Source: Verrucomicrobiota bacterium
GTDB lineage: Bacteria; Verrucomicrobiota; Verrucomicrobiia; Opitutales; Seribacteraceae
Assembly (NCBI GenBank): GCA_028343845.1
Contig: JAOLZO010000005.1
Coordinates: forward strand, 1-64,000
DNA length: 64,000 bases
Direction: 5' to 3'
This document shows, one piece after another, positions 62,486 to 64,000 of this stretch (the stretch's first letter is position 1; the number at the start of each line of letters is the position of its first letter). Under the pieces are notes generated by a model. The model worked only from the letters and a program-made list of their open reading frames with translations. It was not told the origin of the DNA and searched no databases. The position numbers were made by a program, and so were the translations under genes.

Positions 62486-64000
62486 TTGAAGGTTCGGGCA
62501 TACAAGGTTAGGACGTATATTGCGCTCCTTTCGGTCGGTTCACTTGTCGGTGCAACTATGTTAATTGGATTAGGTTGGTGGGGTTTTGCGAGCTTGACCG
62601 ACGCTACGAGAGAGCTGGAAGAAGAAACCCGGCGGACTGGAGATCTGTCCGTTGAATACAAGGACGTTGGGGCCTTCTTGTCCACTGCGCGCAATATCAT
62701 GGTTTCGATGGAAGTTTATCCCGAAAACTACGAAGGACTTTTCGGTGTGACGAGGGACGAACTGAGTCTGGCGAAAAGACAAATGAATTTGATTGCCTCG
62801 CAATACGGCGACAACTACCCCGAGGAGGTGCTTGAGCCTCTTGTCTCCGATCTCGGACAGGTGAAGGATGCCATTCTCGAGTTGGAGAAATTCGCACTGC
62901 AGCTAGGGAAGCTGAAGGACAACCAGAAACCGCCAGCCGATTTTTTTGGAAAAAGAAACAAGGCCAAATCTGAGTATGAGGACTTTCGGGAAAACTTGAA
63001 AAGGAGCGTGAACAACCTAGAGGCTTTGTCCGAGCAATTCCGCCAGAAATCTGAGCAGGAGGTAGTGGCTAAGTGGGAGGATCTGAAGGCAAGAGAAGAA
63101 ACGAATGGATTTTTCCTGCTTCTGGGAGTGATCCTGTACCTTGTCTTGATCTCTTTTCTGGGCTTTGGTACCTATAGGAGTTTTGCCAGTCCGATCAGGA
63201 GACTGGAGAAGGCGGCCGCGGACTCAATTGATCACAACAAGCCTTTTTTGATGTCGGAAACCGGCCCATATGAAATCCGGTCCCTTACCCGCAGGCTTCA
63301 GGGATTGGTTATTGGTCTCGAGGAATCGGTGGAGCTTAGGACAAGAGAGCTAAGGGAGAGAACCATTCAGCTTCAGGAAGAGATTACGCAAAGGATGGAG
63401 CTCGAGACTCAGCTCGTCCATGCTCAAAAAATGGAAGCGGTCGGACAATTGGCTTCGGGGATTGCCCACGAGATTAATTCGCCTTCCCAGTTTGCCAATG
63501 ACAACATTCTTTTCCTCAAGGATGCGGTGGAGGGATTTATCGCGCAGATCGATCAGACCGAAAACACACCTGATGAAAAGGAGATGGATTTTCTGAAGGA
63601 GAATGCACCCCAAGCTGTGGAGCAGGCCAAGGAAGGAATCGACAGGATTACCACGATCGTAAAGTCGATGAAGAACTTCGCCTACCGGGATGCCACCTCC
63701 GAAAAGAAGCCCAATGACCTGAATCAGGCCATTCGCTCTACCTCAGTAGTGGCCACCAATGAATGGAAGTATCACGCGGAAATGCAACTGAACCTGGACG
63801 AAACTCTGCCCATGGTTCCATGCAATATTGGTGAAATCAATCAAGTCGTTCTTAACCTGATCGTAAACGGAGCGCATGCGATAAGGGACCGGTTTGAGGA
63901 TGGGCAGAAGGGGACCTTGCTTGTCACGACCAGGCACTATCCCGAGAAAAACTGCGTCATTGTTTCAATTACCGATAATGGGGGTGGTATTCCGCAGGAC
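62486..64000 (+). CDS. Sensor histidine kinase, cut by the window edge
   Basis: The frame from TTG 62486 is open for 505 codons to the window end. It has membrane helices at about 12-34 and 209-230, a helical periplasmic sensor domain between them, and a HAMP-like segment. The phosphoacceptor region is QLASGIAHEIN with H328. The ATPase N-box is EINQVVLNLIVNGAHAI, and the G1 box ITDNGGGIP ends the visible part. It phosphorylates a response regulator, very likely the upstream neighbour. No ATG precedes the first helix, so TTG is the best start. The ligand sensed is unknown. Confidence 0.85.
   Translation, partial: MKVRAYKVRTYIALLSVGSLVGATMLIGLGWWGFASLTDATRELEEETRRTGDLSVEYKDVGAFLSTARNIMVSMEVYPENYEGLFGVTRDELSLAKRQMNLIASQYGDNYPEEVLEPLVSDLGQVKDAILELEKFALQLGKLKDNQKPPADFFGKRNKAKSEYEDFRENLKRSVNNLEALSEQFRQKSEQEVVAKWEDLKAREETNGFFLLLGVILYLVLISFLGFGTYRSFASPIRRLEKAAADSIDHNKPFLMSETGPYEIRSLTRRLQGLVIGLEESVELRTRELRERTIQLQEEITQRMELETQLVHAQKMEAVGQLASGIAHEINSPSQFANDNILFLKDAVEGFIAQIDQTENTPDEKEMDFLKENAPQAVEQAKEGIDRITTIVKSMKNFAYRDATSEKKPNDLNQAIRSTSVVATNEWKYHAEMQLNLDETLPMVPCNIGEINQVVLNLIVNGAHAIRDRFEDGQKGTLLVTTRHYPEKNCVIVSITDNGGGIPQD

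Noticed and set aside
1-64000. CRISPR arrays, tRNA or rRNA genes, insertion sequences, prophage
   Set aside because: No regular spacer-repeat pattern, cloverleaf, rRNA-like stretch, transposase, integrase or phage structural gene was seen; the only clear repeat is the coding tandem at 50.3-50.9 kb. tRNAs could still be missed by eye.

Overview
The window most likely comes from a member of the PVC superphylum, probably a Verrucomicrobiota bacterium of the Opitutae type. The evidence is gene content: two planctomycete-type cytochrome modules (DUF1549/DUF1553 with DUF1501, and DUF1592-type with DUF1552), a ThuA/NPCBM/heme-protein gene, several PQQ-like beta-propeller proteins, a Gfo/Idh/MocA oxidoreductase with a twin-arginine leader, an STN-like exported protein and an olefin-pathway oleC-oleD pair. 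GTG and TTG starts and 1-4 base stop/start overlaps are frequent. I saw no rRNA, tRNA, CRISPR array or insertion sequence.

Layout. 1-11.6 kb is mostly housekeeping on both strands: an edge membrane protein, hisC, an RmlD-like reductase, a lipoate ligase-like protein, two RNA methyltransferases, oleD-oleC-trxB, a TatD nuclease and a SulP transporter. 11.6-12.4 kb is an AT-rich non-coding stretch leading into an unusual gene at 12.4-13.7 kb: a flagellin whose variable middle is replaced by a C-type lectin-like domain. 13.7-18.5 kb holds a coiled-coil membrane protein, an ECF sigma factor with a probable anti-sigma partner, a PQQ-like protein and a MarR regulator.

18.6-49.5 kb is one 31-kb run of 22 plus-strand genes, many overlapping or nearly so. 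It starts at a promoter/inverted repeat shared with the divergent marR. It encodes exported PQQ-like propellers, a DUF3311/sodium-symporter pair, and a block (24.5-34.4 kb) with a short ANL adenylating enzyme, an acyl-CoA-reductase-like ALDH, an iron alcohol dehydrogenase, a HemN-like radical SAM enzyme, a chorismate-lyase-like protein, a flavin halogenase-like enzyme, a glycosyltransferase and a hotdog thioesterase. This block could make an aromatic acid from chorismate, reduce it to the alcohol and decorate it. The two cytochrome modules, a second ANL ligase and a FtsX-type ABC exporter follow.

49.7-64 kb holds a membrane protein with a 34-residue repeat tail and its co-transcribed partner, a clan-CD (C25-like) cysteine peptidase candidate, the Gfo/Idh/MocA protein, a split ThuA/heme protein pair, an STN-like protein, a CDP-alcohol phosphatidyltransferase and a two-component pair whose kinase runs off the window end.

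The strongest novelty candidates are the cysteine-free flagellin-lectin fusion and the chorismate-to-aryl-alcohol gene block. All functions are inferred from sequence read by eye; no searches were run.
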